Below, in pieces: positions 9,299-18,602 of a stretch of 64,000 bases of DNA (its first letter is position 1; every line of letters starts with the position of its first letter). The DNA is from Methylotuvimicrobium alcaliphilum 20Z. Its GTDB lineage: Bacteria > Pseudomonadota > Gammaproteobacteria > Methylococcales > Methylomonadaceae. A program made the translations under genes and the position numbers. The stretch covers positions 3,038,001 to 3,102,000 of the forward strand of contig NC_016112.1 of NCBI RefSeq assembly GCF_000968535.2, read 5' to 3'. The notes below the pieces were generated by a model, which searched no databases, had not been told where the DNA came from, and worked only from the letters and a program-made list of their open reading frames with translations.

Positions 9299-10326
9299 CT
9301 CGCCGTTATACACAAGTATCGGTAAACTTGCTAAACAGAACTTGGAAGCGGTGCTGTTTGATAAATCTGCGGATATTGGACATCAGTGGCTTCGAAATCG
9401 CGACGAAGGCGTCGCTCCCACAAGGGGCCGGAGGCTCTGATAGGGGTAGGGAAGATTTCTCTCCCCTCCCTCCGAACCGTGCATGCGGTTCTCCCGCACA
9501 CGGCTCTCCAGTCGGTGGTTTCCTCATCGGGACAAGCTGGTGAGCAATGGTGTTATTAATTGGTGAACCCCATTACTCCGCGTTACCACGTCAGCCCGCA
9601 AACTCGGTTTGATTCGTTACCTTCGGCTCCCTTCAACGGCTGAGCCTCTTTAAGCCTTTTACCTGAGGTTGGCTTAATGGCCGTGACACCGAACGCTACC
9701 TCGTTTCCACCTTCCTACCCTTCTTTCCTATGGCCGGTTTTGCTAGCCGGCTTTTACCATCTTTTCCCCTCTCGGTTTAGGCTCGTGTTTGTTTTCTCTG
9801 TTTCCGCCTGGTTTCCCAGCGGTGCCACACTGTCCTCGCCTTGCCTTGAGCTTCCTCGACTTACGGTAATATAAGGGTTCTGACTCCTGCCACGGTCACC
9901 TCCGTAACAGGTCTCCCCAGTTTCTTCACAATACCTTCTGAACATTCCACTCCCAACCACAAGGTAGGCCCATTTATCGTTTTATCTGCCACAACAACGT
10001 AAATGATGGTTTTCAGGCTTCGTCGACTCCCAGGGGACTCGCCGCCTTACCCCGCCGAATCGGATTCGCTTTACTGCGGACTGCTCTTTTGCCTCCAGTT
10101 GCTCTCCACCCCACCTCGCGGTGACGCAGTTACTTTCAGCTACGACGTTATGGCTTACGCCGACAGGGACTTACACCCTGCTGATTTTGTGCCCTCCTGG
10201 GCGCACTGGGAGCGATCCCCTGATCGCGATTTCGAAGTCGGGCACGTTGGGCGACAAAAAATGGTATCGAGGTCTCATTGGCTAAGATTGCAAAAGGGTA
10301 ATTTTTGACTTATGTATAATGATGGG
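9299..10326 (+). repeat. MITE family B, copy 1, interrupted by a group II intron
   Basis: Starts CTCGCCGTTATACACAAGT and ends with the inverted end ACTTATGTATAATGATGGG. It is flanked on both sides by the identical 10-bp repeat AGCTCCAGCT (9289-9298 and 10327-10336), so it landed inside the REP palindrome CCCAAGCTCCAGCTTGGG. Without the intron it would be about 261 bp, close to the uninterrupted copy at 34499. The B core holds two long hairpins (TTCGAAATCGCGA arms). Confidence 0.8.
9440..10206 (-). mobile_element. ORF-less group II intron, complete ends
   Basis: Read on the minus strand, the insert starts GTGCGCCCAGGAGGGCAC, matching the GUGYG 5' end of group II introns, and ends CTACCCCTAT, matching the required 3' AY. 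A domain V hairpin lies at 9474-9506: GAGCCGTGTGCGG stem, GAGA loop, ACCGCATGCACGGTTC stem, carrying the catalytic AGC. A domain VI-like purine/pyrimidine stem follows. The empty site is visible in the MITE copy at 34499: GCTCTG joined to TGGGAGCG. At 767 bp it has room for the RNA domains but not for a maturase; no reverse transcriptase frame exists in it. It would need a maturase from elsewhere to splice or move. Confidence 0.85.
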
Positions 10327-10381
10327 AGCTCCAGCTTGGGAAACAGCGGACAGCGCGCCTCCTCGCGAGTTGAATTTTATT

Positions 10382-10987
10382 TTAAAAACCCCTGATTTTC
10401 CTAAACGTCAAATTGATCCGGGGCGATTTCAATTGCCCGATTTTTGGAATGGCATGGCGCCAATGATGCTGAAGCGAACCGGCCATGACCAATAAATCTC
10501 CATGACCCAGCACCAAGTCCAACTTCTCCTTAGATTTATTATGAACCAGTCTGAACAATCTTTCATCCCCCAAACTCAATGAAGCAATAGCAGGATTCAT
10601 ACCCAGTTCTTTTTCGTTATCGGCATGGTAACCCATCGAGTCCTGTCCGCTTCGATATAGATTCGCCAGTACGCTATTGAAAGTAAATGCAAAATCCGAT
10701 TGGATTCGTTGCCGTATCGCATTCAGTTCAGCCGTCCAAGGCAATGGTTCATGCTTGACGCCGGAATAGGAATAAACCGCTTCAGGATCGCCGTACCAGC
10801 ATGTCAAACGCGGCACGTTAACCGGCTTACCAAACATCAATATCGACTCTTCCTGCCAAGACAGCCTATCGAGCAATATAGCAAACAGTTTGTTCGCATC
10901 ATCTGACGAGTAATATTGCTTGAGCAAAAAAACCTCGCCATCCCGAGGCGCTAAATTGTTGAGGGCGAATGAATCGAATGACGGCAT
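10382..10987 (-). CDS. AlkB-like 2-oxoglutarate/Fe(II) DNA repair dioxygenase
   Basis: 201 residues. The iron ligands H-x-D are in MGYHADNEKELG and the distal His is in LQHHWRHAI; the 2-oxoglutarate-binding arginines are in PRINLTFR. This is the AlkB-type double-stranded beta helix that oxidatively removes alkyl groups from N1-methyladenine or N3-methylcytosine. The length and the pattern (YSG...PLPWTAELNAIR upstream of the core) resemble the ALKBH2/3-like bacterial subgroup rather than E. coli AlkB. Cytoplasmic. It sits 34 bp downstream of the GGDEF/EAL gene on the same strand; no Ada gene is present, so no evidence for adaptive-response control. Confidence 0.85.
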   Translation of the reverse strand: MPSFDSFALNNLAPRDGEVFLLKQYYSSDDANKLFAILLDRLSWQEESILMFGKPVNVPRLTCWYGDPEAVYSYSGVKHEPLPWTAELNAIRQRIQSDFAFTFNSVLANLYRSGQDSMGYHADNEKELGMNPAIASLSLGDERLFRLVHNKSKEKLDLVLGHGDLLVMAGSLQHHWRHAIPKIGQLKSPRINLTFRKIRGF

Positions 10988-11021
10988 TTGTTTGACGGAA
11001 TGAAAAGCCAGTGATCGTTTT

Positions 11022-13400
11022 CTATTGAGCCTTAGCGGCCAAATCGATCAACTGAAGATCTTGTAACAACACCGGCTTGCCGATTCCGTAACCTTGCGCA
11101 TAATCGACACCCAGCTCACTTAGCAGCTTTAAAATGCGCTCGTTTTCGACAAACTCGGCAATGGTTTTCTTACCCATCACATGACCGACCTCATTGATCG
11201 ACCTGACCATCGCCAAATCGACCTCATCGTCAATAATGTCCTTGACGAATAAACCGTCAATCTTGAGAAAATCCACCGGTAAATTTTTCAGGTAGGCGAA
11301 TGAAGACAGACCGCTACCGAAGTCATCCAACGAAAACAAACTGCCCCGATCTCTCAGCGCATGAATCGCACGCGTTGCGTTCGATAAATTGGCAATCGCG
11401 GCAGTTTCGGTGATTTCGAAACAAATTTTATCTGTCGGCACTTCCCATTGCTTAAATTGATTGGAAATATATTCCAGCATCGTTTCGTCGGATAACGATA
11501 ACCCCGACAGATTAACCGAACATAACGACATTTTATCGATAAACCTGGGGCGCATCGCCAGCCATTCGAATAACGAAGCAATCACCCACTTATCTAAGGC
11601 GGCCGCCAAATTATAACGTTCCGCGGCCGGTAAAAAAGCACCTGGCGGTACGATATGCCCGGCGTCGTCTTGGTATCGAATCAAGGTTTCAAAATGTAAA
11701 CCTTCATTGTTATGGCCGATAGGCACGATCGGCTGTCCGTACAAACGGAATTGATGATTTGCGATGCCTCGTTGAATTTTCTCGACCCACTGCATTTCTC
11801 CCTGCCGGGAAGCCAATTCTTGATCGTTCGGCCGAAAAATATGTACCCGGTTTCGGCCTTTTTCCTTAGCCGCATAACAAGCCGCATCGGCATCCTTAAG
11901 CGATTCTGTGCTATTGCCGCTAATACTATTGATCCCGGCAATGCCAATACTAACGCCGATCGAAAAAGTTCGATCTTCCCAAGCAAAACGAAACTCTTGT
12001 ATCGCCTTTCGGATTTTTTCACAGGTAATCGCGGCCTGCGTCAACAAACAACCTTTCATCAAAATACCGAACTCGTCTCCGCCCAAGCGCGACAATAAAT
12101 CATCTTGGCGGATTTGACTTTTGATCAATACGCTCAATTGCCTCAATAACTCGTCTCCGGCCACATGACCGCATGTATCGTTTACGACCTTAAATTGATC
12201 TAAATCGAGATAGCATAAGGCATATTCAGTTCTCGAATTACGTGCGGAACGCAAGGCTTGTTGTATTTGTTTATCGAATTCGGTTCGATTAAGCAGACCG
12301 GTCAAGCTATCGTGTTGCGCTTGATAGGTAATCTGCTCGGACAATTTACGCGCCTCGGTTATATCCTCGCACACCAATAAAATATTCATTTTATTTTGAG
12401 CTTGAATTACCCTCGCCGCACCTCTGACCCAAATAATACTATTGTCCTGACAAATCATACGAACTTCGATTTTATTGACCCGGAGCGGGTCCTTCACACA
12501 AAGTCCAAACATCTCCTCCATCAATTCGCGATCATCGAAATGAATGAAATTAAAAATCAACTCGCCTTGCAAGCGCCGGTCGCTATGAATTAATTGTCTC
12601 GCTCCAAATTTATTGACGGAAATAATGCGTCCGTCCGGTTCGACATTAAAAATAATCGTCGGGTTATCGTCATAAAGCAGTAAATAGCGATTCTTCGCTT
12701 CTATCAGCGCTTTATTCTGCGTTTGTACGGTCTCGATCATCGCATTGAAAGTATCGGCTAACACCCCTAACTCGTCGTCCGCAAACTTTGTTGCCCGCAA
12801 CGAATAATTCCTTCCGACATCGATTTTCTTTACGGTATCGAGCAAATGATTGATCGGTGCGACGATGAATCGAGACAGTTGGATTTTCAATAGTAACGTC
12901 AACAAGATACTTGCCAACACTGTGATCGAGAACCAACGGAATAAATGAATCCGCTCCCAAAACAAGCCCGATACATCACCCGCGAGATATACCAAGCCAA
13001 CAGTCTCCTTATTGGCTTTGATCGGAATACGGGCAATCGTTTGAAACCAATGATATTCTTCTATCCTATGTAAATCCGGGCATTGGTTCGAACCGTTTAA
13101 ACTCGAAAAAACACTTCCCTGATTATCATAAACACACGCCAAGTTGATGGCGTTCAGTCGACTAGCCGTTTTCAATTCATGCTCGATAGACCCATGCCGA
13201 CTCATTGATAAGGCCATTGCACTACGCTCGCTAATCGTCTCGGCTGCTGAAACCAGTGCAGTGGAAGACGTCTGTTTTATTGCGACCAGTTCAAAAAATG
13301 CCCACAACAGAGAAATGCATAAGCCGAGACAAAGAGCGGCGAAAAATGTCGCCATCGAAATTTTATGCTCAAGCGACAAACTACGTATCGAGCGCATCAT
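11022..13400 (-). CDS. Membrane GGDEF/EAL protein with HAMP and PAS domains
   Basis: 792 residues. N-terminal helix about 15-40, periplasmic region about 41-140, second helix about 145-168, HAMP about 169-225, PAS about 235-360, GGDEF about 365-520, EAL about 540-785. The cyclase motif RLGGDEFG is intact, and an inhibitory-site R-x-x-D (RQDD) lies five residues before it. The EAL domain has ETLIR in place of EALLR, keeps FEITET, DDFGSG and KIDG, and so may be an active c-di-GMP phosphodiesterase. A bifunctional or switchable c-di-GMP enzyme at the inner membrane; the net activity cannot be deduced. Periplasmic stimulus unknown. Confidence 0.9.
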   Translation of the reverse strand: MMRSIRSLSLEHKISMATFFAALCLGLCISLLWAFFELVAIKQTSSTALVSAAETISERSAMALSMSRHGSIEHELKTASRLNAINLACVYDNQGSVFSSLNGSNQCPDLHRIEEYHWFQTIARIPIKANKETVGLVYLAGDVSGLFWERIHLFRWFSITVLASILLTLLLKIQLSRFIVAPINHLLDTVKKIDVGRNYSLRATKFADDELGVLADTFNAMIETVQTQNKALIEAKNRYLLLYDDNPTIIFNVEPDGRIISVNKFGARQLIHSDRRLQGELIFNFIHFDDRELMEEMFGLCVKDPLRVNKIEVRMICQDNSIIWVRGAARVIQAQNKMNILLVCEDITEARKLSEQITYQAQHDSLTGLLNRTEFDKQIQQALRSARNSRTEYALCYLDLDQFKVVNDTCGHVAGDELLRQLSVLIKSQIRQDDLLSRLGGDEFGILMKGCLLTQAAITCEKIRKAIQEFRFAWEDRTFSIGVSIGIAGINSISGNSTESLKDADAACYAAKEKGRNRVHIFRPNDQELASRQGEMQWVEKIQRGIANHQFRLYGQPIVPIGHNNEGLHFETLIRYQDDAGHIVPPGAFLPAAERYNLAAALDKWVIASLFEWLAMRPRFIDKMSLCSVNLSGLSLSDETMLEYISNQFKQWEVPTDKICFEITETAAIANLSNATRAIHALRDRGSLFSLDDFGSGLSSFAYLKNLPVDFLKIDGLFVKDIIDDEVDLAMVRSINEVGHVMGKKTIAEFVENERILKLLSELGVDYAQGYGIGKPVLLQDLQLIDLAAKAQ

Positions 13401-13492
13401 AATGGCCTATATTGTTTGGCAGCGCTGATGTCATGACATTTCCAGCACATCCTCAGAGCAAATCTCAATCGACAACTTCGATCATAACCGAA

Positions 13493-14794
13493 TCAATATT
13501 GAAAAAAACATTTGAACGCATCGATCATGTAACCGTGATCCAAAACACCGGCGCTTTCGCGAATACTGTGCATCGCCCACATCGGATTACCGACATCGAC
13601 CGTACGGAGACCCAACTTGGCTGACGTCATCGGGCCGATGGTACTACCACAGGGCAAATCACTTCGATGAGAATATTTTTGATACGGTACGCCGGCTCGC
13701 TCGCACCAGCCCGCGAACATCGCCTCGGAAAGGCTATCCGAGGCGTAGCGTCGATTGGCATTGACTTTAATAACCGGCCCCTTGTTGACCAATACCTTAT
13801 GATCGGGTTCGTAGAACATCGGAAAATTGGGTTGATAGGCATGCGCCATATCCGCGCTGATCATGAAACTTTGCGTCAATGCGCGTTGATAATCTTCGCC
13901 TTGCAATCCGGAAATCGTTGCAATCCGGCCCAACATATCCGGTAGAAAACTACCATCGGCGCCTTTGCAAGTCGTGCTGCCGATTTCTTCATGATCGAAA
14001 AACGCGCATACCAAAGTTTTACCCGATGTCAGCACCGTTTCGTCCAACAAAGCCGTTAACGCGGCATGACAAGAGGCTAAATTATCCAGCTGGCTGTCCG
14101 CATAGAATTCATCGTCCGCTCCCCAAAACGCACCTTTCTGCGTATCGTAGACGTTTAATTCAAAAGCCAGCAATTGCTCCGCCCTGATATCGGAGACTTG
14201 TTCGAGTAATTCCGAAAAATAGGTCGGCGGCAACTGCTGTTCGGCGAACAACGAGAGTATTAACGGTAGTTCGAGTTGCTTGTTTAATTTCAAGCCGTCT
14301 TCATTGACGCCTCGATTCATATGAATCGCCAAATTAGGCAAGCGCAGCAACGGCCGCTTGAAATCGATCAATTCAGTATGTATGCCATCGCCGGACTTAT
14401 AACTAATTCGGCCCGCCAAACTTAAATCCCGATCGGTAAACGTAGCCAGAATCGGTCCGCCATACACTTCGACGCCAACTCTGATATAGCCATCCAATAA
14501 ATTCGCGGCATTCGGCTTGACTCGAAGCCCTGGAGAATCGGTATGCGCACCGATAATCTTGAAACCGGTTTCATCGAGCGATTGATGCCCTTGTACAAAC
14601 ACGACGACCGATGAATCGTCGCGAACGACATAGTAGCGCCCGCCGGACTCCAGGGACCATTTAGGAGTCTCGTCCAGCTTGACGAACCCGTAAGGCAGCA
14701 AGGCTTGTTCAACCGTGCTGACGGCATGCCACGGACTCGGGCTCGTATCGATAAAATCCAGTAACTGTTGAACCTGTAGATGTGAATCGATCAT
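13493..14794 (-). CDS. apeB: M18 family aminopeptidase (aspartyl aminopeptidase-like)
   Basis: 433 residues from ATG at 14794, chosen because it overlaps the stop of msrB as ATGA; a longer in-frame extension runs back into msrB and is unlikely. M18 metal ligands are visible: [20 protein letters not shown], the catalytic pair in [17 protein letters not shown], and a distal His in AMHSIRE. These form a dinuclear zinc site that removes N-terminal, often acidic, residues from peptides in the cytoplasm. Last gene of a three-gene set (macrodomain, msrB, this) with 4-bp overlaps, which implies translational coupling. Confidence 0.9.
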   Translation of the reverse strand: MIDSHLQVQQLLDFIDTSPSPWHAVSTVEQALLPYGFVKLDETPKWSLESGGRYYVVRDDSSVVVFVQGHQSLDETGFKIIGAHTDSPGLRVKPNAANLLDGYIRVGVEVYGGPILATFTDRDLSLAGRISYKSGDGIHTELIDFKRPLLRLPNLAIHMNRGVNEDGLKLNKQLELPLILSLFAEQQLPPTYFSELLEQVSDIRAEQLLAFELNVYDTQKGAFWGADDEFYADSQLDNLASCHAALTALLDETVLTSGKTLVCAFFDHEEIGSTTCKGADGSFLPDMLGRIATISGLQGEDYQRALTQSFMISADMAHAYQPNFPMFYEPDHKVLVNKGPVIKVNANRRYASDSLSEAMFAGWCERAGVPYQKYSHRSDLPCGSTIGPMTSAKLGLRTVDVGNPMWAMHSIRESAGVLDHGYMIDAFKCFFQY

Positions 14795-15180
14795 TTCTTT
14801 TTCAACTCCAATGCAGCCGAATTGATGCAATAACGAAGGCCGGTCGGTTCGGGACCGTCCTCGAAAACATGCCCTAAATGCGCATGACATGATTTACACG
14901 TCACTTCGACACGGCGCATGCCATGACTGCTATCCTCCGATTGAATTAAGCTGTCGGCGGAAAAGACATCCCAAAAACTGGGCCAACCCGAACCTGAATT
15001 GTATTTAGTATCGGAATCGAAAAGCGGATTTCCGCAGCAAACGCAATGATAAATCCCCTCCTCCTTACAATCGGTATATTTTCCGGTGAACGGCGGCTCG
15101 GTCCCTTTATTCCAACAGATGTTGTACTGTTCCGGCGTCAGTTTTTCTCGTAATTTTCGATCTTGTTTAGGCTCCGTCAT
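14791..15180 (-). CDS. msrB: Peptide-methionine (R)-S-oxide reductase
   Basis: 129 residues, the usual MsrB length. Two zinc CxxC motifs (CVCC and CKSC), the GSGWPSFW motif and the catalytic Cys in [10 protein letters not shown] are all present. It reduces the R epimer of methionine sulfoxide in free or protein-bound form using thioredoxin. No signal peptide, so cytoplasmic. It starts within the last codons of the macrodomain gene and ends within the start of the M18 peptidase gene (ATGA at both junctions), so the three are probably one transcript, perhaps for damaged-protein turnover. Confidence 0.95.
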   Translation of the reverse strand: MTEPKQDRKLREKLTPEQYNICWNKGTEPPFTGKYTDCKEEGIYHCVCCGNPLFDSDTKYNSGSGWPSFWDVFSADSLIQSEDSSHGMRRVEVTCKSCHAHLGHVFEDGPEPTGLRYCINSAALELKKK

Positions 15181-15701
15181 AGCACACCTTTAATGCAGTT
15201 AAATTGCTCATGATAAGCCTTAAGTACCGGTTCGGCAAAACAGACCAAGTATACCGTTTCCAAGTCGACACAATTTTGCAAATTATCGGCTATCGAATTA
15301 ATCGCGATTGCTGCAGCCTGATCCGCTGGATAGCCGTATACGCCGCACGAAATCGCAGGAAAGGCCATCGACTTGAATCCGTGTACGGCTGCGATATCCA
15401 AACAAGAGCGATAGCAAGAAGCCAACAGCTTCGACTCATCGTTGTCGCCTCCCGACCATATCGGCCCGACGGTATGAATCACGAAACGGGCCGGCAAACG
15501 AAAGCCGGGCGTTATTTTTGCCTGACCGACTCGACAGCCATTCAGTTTTTTACAGGCTTCGAGTAACTCCGGACCCGCGGCACTATGAATCGCGCCGTCG
15601 ACGCCGCCTCCGCCCAATAACGAAACATTAGCCGCGTTGACGATCGCGTCGACTTTCAGCTGGGTAATATTATCCTGGATGATTTTTATCGTCGCCGTCA
15701 T
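15177..15701 (-). CDS. Macrodomain protein, O-acetyl-ADP-ribose deacetylase-like
   Basis: 174 residues from ATG at 15701, which has CGGAGAG upstream; the frame also opens 33 bp earlier without a good site. The macrodomain ADP-ribose pocket is visible: [23 protein letters not shown] with the catalytic-type Asn and Asp, and the phosphate loop [10 protein letters not shown]. MacroD/YmdB-type proteins hydrolyse O-acetyl-ADP-ribose or remove mono-ADP-ribose from proteins. First gene of the overlapping operon with msrB and the M18 peptidase. Confidence 0.92.
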   Translation of the reverse strand: MTATIKIIQDNITQLKVDAIVNAANVSLLGGGGVDGAIHSAAGPELLEACKKLNGCRVGQAKITPGFRLPARFVIHTVGPIWSGGDNDESKLLASCYRSCLDIAAVHGFKSMAFPAISCGVYGYPADQAAAIAINSIADNLQNCVDLETVYLVCFAEPVLKAYHEQFNCIKGVL

Positions 15702-15770
15702 AGTGCTCTCCGAATAATTTAACCTAACGTTCATGAAGGCCTAGCCATCGCCCCGGCAAATGAAAGTTCT

Positions 15771-15894
15771 CTGGTGGCGGAGGGTGCGGTCACTCGCCCG
15801 ACAGGACGCCGTGAATACGTCCATGTAGGCTCGACGGCGGCTCCCTGCCGCCGACGCCTGTCGATCGAGCAACCGCACCCTCTCTGGAACCGGT
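15771..15894. repeat. Palindromic repeat related to MITE D interior
   Basis: A long inverted repeat: GAGGGTGCGGT on the left pairs with ACCGCACCCTC on the right. The interior (GACAGGACGCCGTGAATACG and GACGGCGGC) matches the core of MITE D copies at 27149, 30704 and 44094, but the ends differ. A chimeric or internally deleted relative. Confidence 0.55.
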
Positions 15895-15962
15895 ATTGCC
15901 AGAACAGAGTTTTGTATATCGAAAAATTAGATAAAGTGTCCAAATCTACGAACTTTCACAGT

Positions 15963-16150
15963 AAAAAGAGCAGTTGAGAGCCTCAAACTCCCGTTCGCCC
16001 TGAGCCCCTTCGGCTACGCTCAGGAGAGCCCTGTCGAAGGGTGAACGGTAGTTTGAGGCTTCACCAGGCCGGTGAACGTGTTGTAGACCCTTCATGCTTC
16101 GACTTTACTCAGCACGAACGGTCTACAACACATGCCAACTGCTCTTTTTA
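15963..16150 (+). repeat. MITE family G, copy 1
   Basis: Bounded by AAAAAGAGCAGTTG and CAACTGCTCTTTTT. Inside are two further stem arms: CAAACTxCCGTTCGCC with GGTGAACGGTAGTTTG, and TGTAGACCCTTC with ACGGTCTACA. A second copy is at 53511-53678. Confidence 0.75.
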
Positions 16151-16238
16151 GGTTTAACGCTAAAACTTTGTCCGCGCCGTGTCGCTTGGCCTTATGATAC
16201 AATTTTGCGATAGTAACTTTATAGATAAATCACAAACT

Positions 16239-16502
16239 ATGACTGAAATATTAATTAGGGGCGGTGAGTTAATGGCGATAGGCATGGGAATTGTATTTCT
16301 GTTCCTTGTGATGTTGATTTTTGCCGTCAATTCGATGTCGACACTAATCGCGCGCTTTATCGATGGACCGACAATTAATGCAGACAATACCAAACCCGCT
16401 CCCGCACCTTCTCAAGGGGACATCGATCCCAGTCTAATTGCCGCTATTTCATCCGCGGTTCATCAATATCGCAATAAAGGTCCTCAATCCACTCTTTCTT
16501 GA
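16239..16502 (+). CDS. oadG: Oxaloacetate decarboxylase gamma chain family protein
   Basis: 87 residues starting at ATG 16239 (MTEILIRGGELMAIGMG); the upstream in-frame extension lacks a good start. One N-terminal transmembrane helix (about 10-32, GMGIVFLFLVMLIFAV) and a polar tail with the proline/alanine linker KPAPAPSQ fit the OadG family. In the sodium-pump decarboxylase, the gamma chain anchors alpha to the membrane beta subunit. The alpha and beta genes that normally follow are absent; repeats begin directly downstream, so it is an orphan in this window. Confidence 0.7.
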   Translation: MTEILIRGGELMAIGMGIVFLFLVMLIFAVNSMSTLIARFIDGPTINADNTKPAPAPSQGDIDPSLIAAISSAVHQYRNKGPQSTLS

Positions 16503-16602
16503 TCGAAAAGCGTCTCACTATTTAAAGGTACGAGATATGCCTGGCGATCTCGCCTCGGCAATTGCTACTGCATTGCCCTGTACCCTTATATATACCCATC
16601 GT

Positions 16603-16826
16603 AGATCAAAATTCAGCACCGGGGTGTCCGTCAAAGGACGCCGTGAACCCTGCACCTAAATTATCCAAGATAGTTAATCATAGCCAATGGACTATGGAAT
16701 TTAGGTGCTGGGTGAATACGTCCATGTAGGCTCTATGACAGCTCCATGCTGGCAAAGCCTTTGTCGGACACCCCGGCGCCTCCTCGGGCACTGCCGAAAT
16801 TTGAAGTGCGAAAGGTATAACAAAAA
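16603..16826. repeat. Repeat family C, copy 2, holds an empty site
   Basis: Ends resemble the outer ends at 5184-5941. Inside is a long inverted pair GGGTGTCCG / CGGACACCC, and a stretch CACCTAAATTATCC ... GGAATTTAGGTGC. The bases GTTAATCATAGCCAATGGAC mark the site which, in the copy at 18603-19085, is split by the 314-bp element. Confidence 0.6.
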
Positions 16827-16853
16827 ATATATGCTGTTACCCAAGCTCCAGCT

Positions 16854-17073
16854 CTCATCGTTAAACATAAATTGTAGGGTACGCTGCGCGTACCAAAGCC
16901 GTGCCCTGGCGGTTCAATTGGCACATGAATATCGCGGGATTACCATGGTACGCACAGCGTACCCTACGCGGTTCGTCTAGCGTTAGGTGATCCGCTGATG
17001 TTAAGTGACAATAAATGGTATCGAGGTCTCATTGGTTAAGATTGCAAAAGGGTGATTTTTAACTTATGTATAC
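16854..17073 (-). repeat. MITE family A, copy 2, right end truncated
   Basis: Inverted relative to copy 1. The left end CTCATCGTTAAACATAA is intact and sits in the REP sequence CCCAAGCTCCAGCT. The right end stops at ACTTATGTATA, directly against the stop codon of the O-antigen ligase gene, having lost the terminal ACGATGAG. Confidence 0.75.
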
Positions 17074-17074
17074 T

Positions 17075-18346
17075 TTAATGACCTATCGTTTTCGTTTTGG
17101 TCGATGTTTTGTTTTGGTAACGGTATTCCACTGCAAATGCGATAAAAAGCAGCATCCATAACCAGGCAATGGACCGAACACCATAGAATTCCCAATGCAT
17201 ATTGAAAGGTAACATCATCGCCCCAGCCGCCAACCAAAACGGAAAAGCCTTGGTTTCATACCAAACCGAAACCGCAGCTTTCCAAAAAACCAAGCCAAAA
17301 GCGACTAGATAAGCAATCAAACCGATAATACCGGTCACCATCAACACATCCAGCCCGTAAAAATGAGCATGCCCGAAAGGAATAGACGTATAGCCTCTTT
17401 GAAAACCCAAATCGCCCAATGCTTTAACTCCGACACCGGTAACCGGGTAGTCGAGAAACAATTGCCAGGCGCCCTGCCATGCCTCGATTCTCAATGAAGT
17501 CGCCGTATTAATGGCTTCCGGATCGGTCGATAAGCCGCTCAAGGTTTGTTCAAGCCGGTTTTTTAGCTTATCTGAAACCAACATACTTGTGCCGATTGAT
17601 ACGGCCAATATCAGCAAAATTTGCCCAATGGTTTTAATATCGCGACGCCGTAAGAGAATCACGGCATATACGAACCACACGACCAACAATGTCAACCAAG
17701 CGGAACGGCTACCCGATAATAAGACGACCGCAAAATAAGGCGCTAATAATAGCCAATGCCAATTTTGCCCTGAACGCAATGACAAGCGACGGCCCGCTTC
17801 AATCAAAAACGGCGACAAATGAGCAAAGACAATGCCGATTCTTATCTTAGGATGAAAAATCCCGGTTAAACGATAGCCGTTATAGGGCCACCCAAAAAGA
17901 TTATGACCAACGAAATATTGTATCAACGCATCGAATGTCCAAAACATCAAGATCGCGGCAATCCCGTAAAACAAAAAATCGGAGCTGAAGTCTTGCGCAA
18001 ACCGGCGAATCACATAGACCCCGGCTACTGTATACAACATAAAATACAATACAGTAATGAGCGTTTTATCAATTTTATAGGCGCTAACGCTAGCAATCAG
18101 TAACGGTACCGTAAGCAATAAGGCGACACTCATATACAGCGATAAATCCGGTAGGCTCCGAATACCTTCCCGATAAAAGCCGTTCAGGCTAAGCAATAGT
18201 AAAATAATAACCGGCAAATAAAAGCTTTCGCCAAACGGCTGCACAACCACGAAAAGAATGACCAGCAATTCGACATGACGGCGCACAAGCCAATCCCGCC
18301 AAAATGAAGTTGACGGTGAATCCGTAAAACGGTTTTCTGGTTTCAT
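17075..18346 (-). CDS. O-antigen ligase / polymerase-like membrane protein
   Basis: 423 residues with about ten to twelve hydrophobic helices. Features of the O-antigen ligase (Wzy_C/WaaL) family: the LSGSRSAWLTLLVVW segment, a large periplasmic loop after about residue 255, the GAWQLFLDYPVTGVG motif and GHAHFYGLDVL with the loop histidine used in the glycosyl transfer. It would join lipid-linked glycans to lipid A core or act as a polymerase at the periplasmic face. The stop codon abuts a truncated MITE. In several pseudomonads glnE-ilvE is followed by LPS core genes; here this gene takes that place, with repeats between. Confidence 0.8.
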   Translation of the reverse strand: MKPENRFTDSPSTSFWRDWLVRRHVELLVILFVVVQPFGESFYLPVIILLLLSLNGFYREGIRSLPDLSLYMSVALLLTVPLLIASVSAYKIDKTLITVLYFMLYTVAGVYVIRRFAQDFSSDFLFYGIAAILMFWTFDALIQYFVGHNLFGWPYNGYRLTGIFHPKIRIGIVFAHLSPFLIEAGRRLSLRSGQNWHWLLLAPYFAVVLLSGSRSAWLTLLVVWFVYAVILLRRRDIKTIGQILLILAVSIGTSMLVSDKLKNRLEQTLSGLSTDPEAINTATSLRIEAWQGAWQLFLDYPVTGVGVKALGDLGFQRGYTSIPFGHAHFYGLDVLMVTGIIGLIAYLVAFGLVFWKAAVSVWYETKAFPFWLAAGAMMLPFNMHWEFYGVRSIAWLWMLLFIAFAVEYRYQNKTSTKTKTIGH

Positions 18347-18460
18347 AAGGATATGAATAGATCAAGATAACAAGATTAAATGGCCGCAAAATAGACTTAT
18401 CTGACTTTTCTGGTTCCCACGGTCCTTCGCTCATCGTTATACATAAGTCAAAAATTACCC

Positions 18461-18571
18461 TTCCTATCGTTCCCACGCTCCGGCGTGGGAACGAAGACCG
18501 AGACGCTCTAGCGTCTCGTACCGCTGGAGCGGTACTCAGGCGTTCCCACGCAGAGCCTGGGAACGATAATT
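18461..18571. repeat. Palindromic repeat family H, copy 1
   Basis: Contains paired arms CGTTCCCACGCTCCGGCGTG, AGACGCTCTAGCGTCT, TACCGCTGGAGCGGTA, and closes with GGGAACGATAA. It is preceded by a fragment of a MITE A end (CTCATCGTTATACATAAGTC at 18431). Related copies are near 30920/32798, 34440, 50290 and 52775. Confidence 0.65.
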
Positions 18572-18602
18572 GCCGGGGGGACTGAATAGTTGCCTCGTCG
18601 TT

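Noticed and set aside
10003-10308. 101-codon plus-strand frame in the 9.3-10.3 kb region
   Set aside because: It lies on the antisense strand of the group II intron and runs into MITE sequence; no protein-like features.
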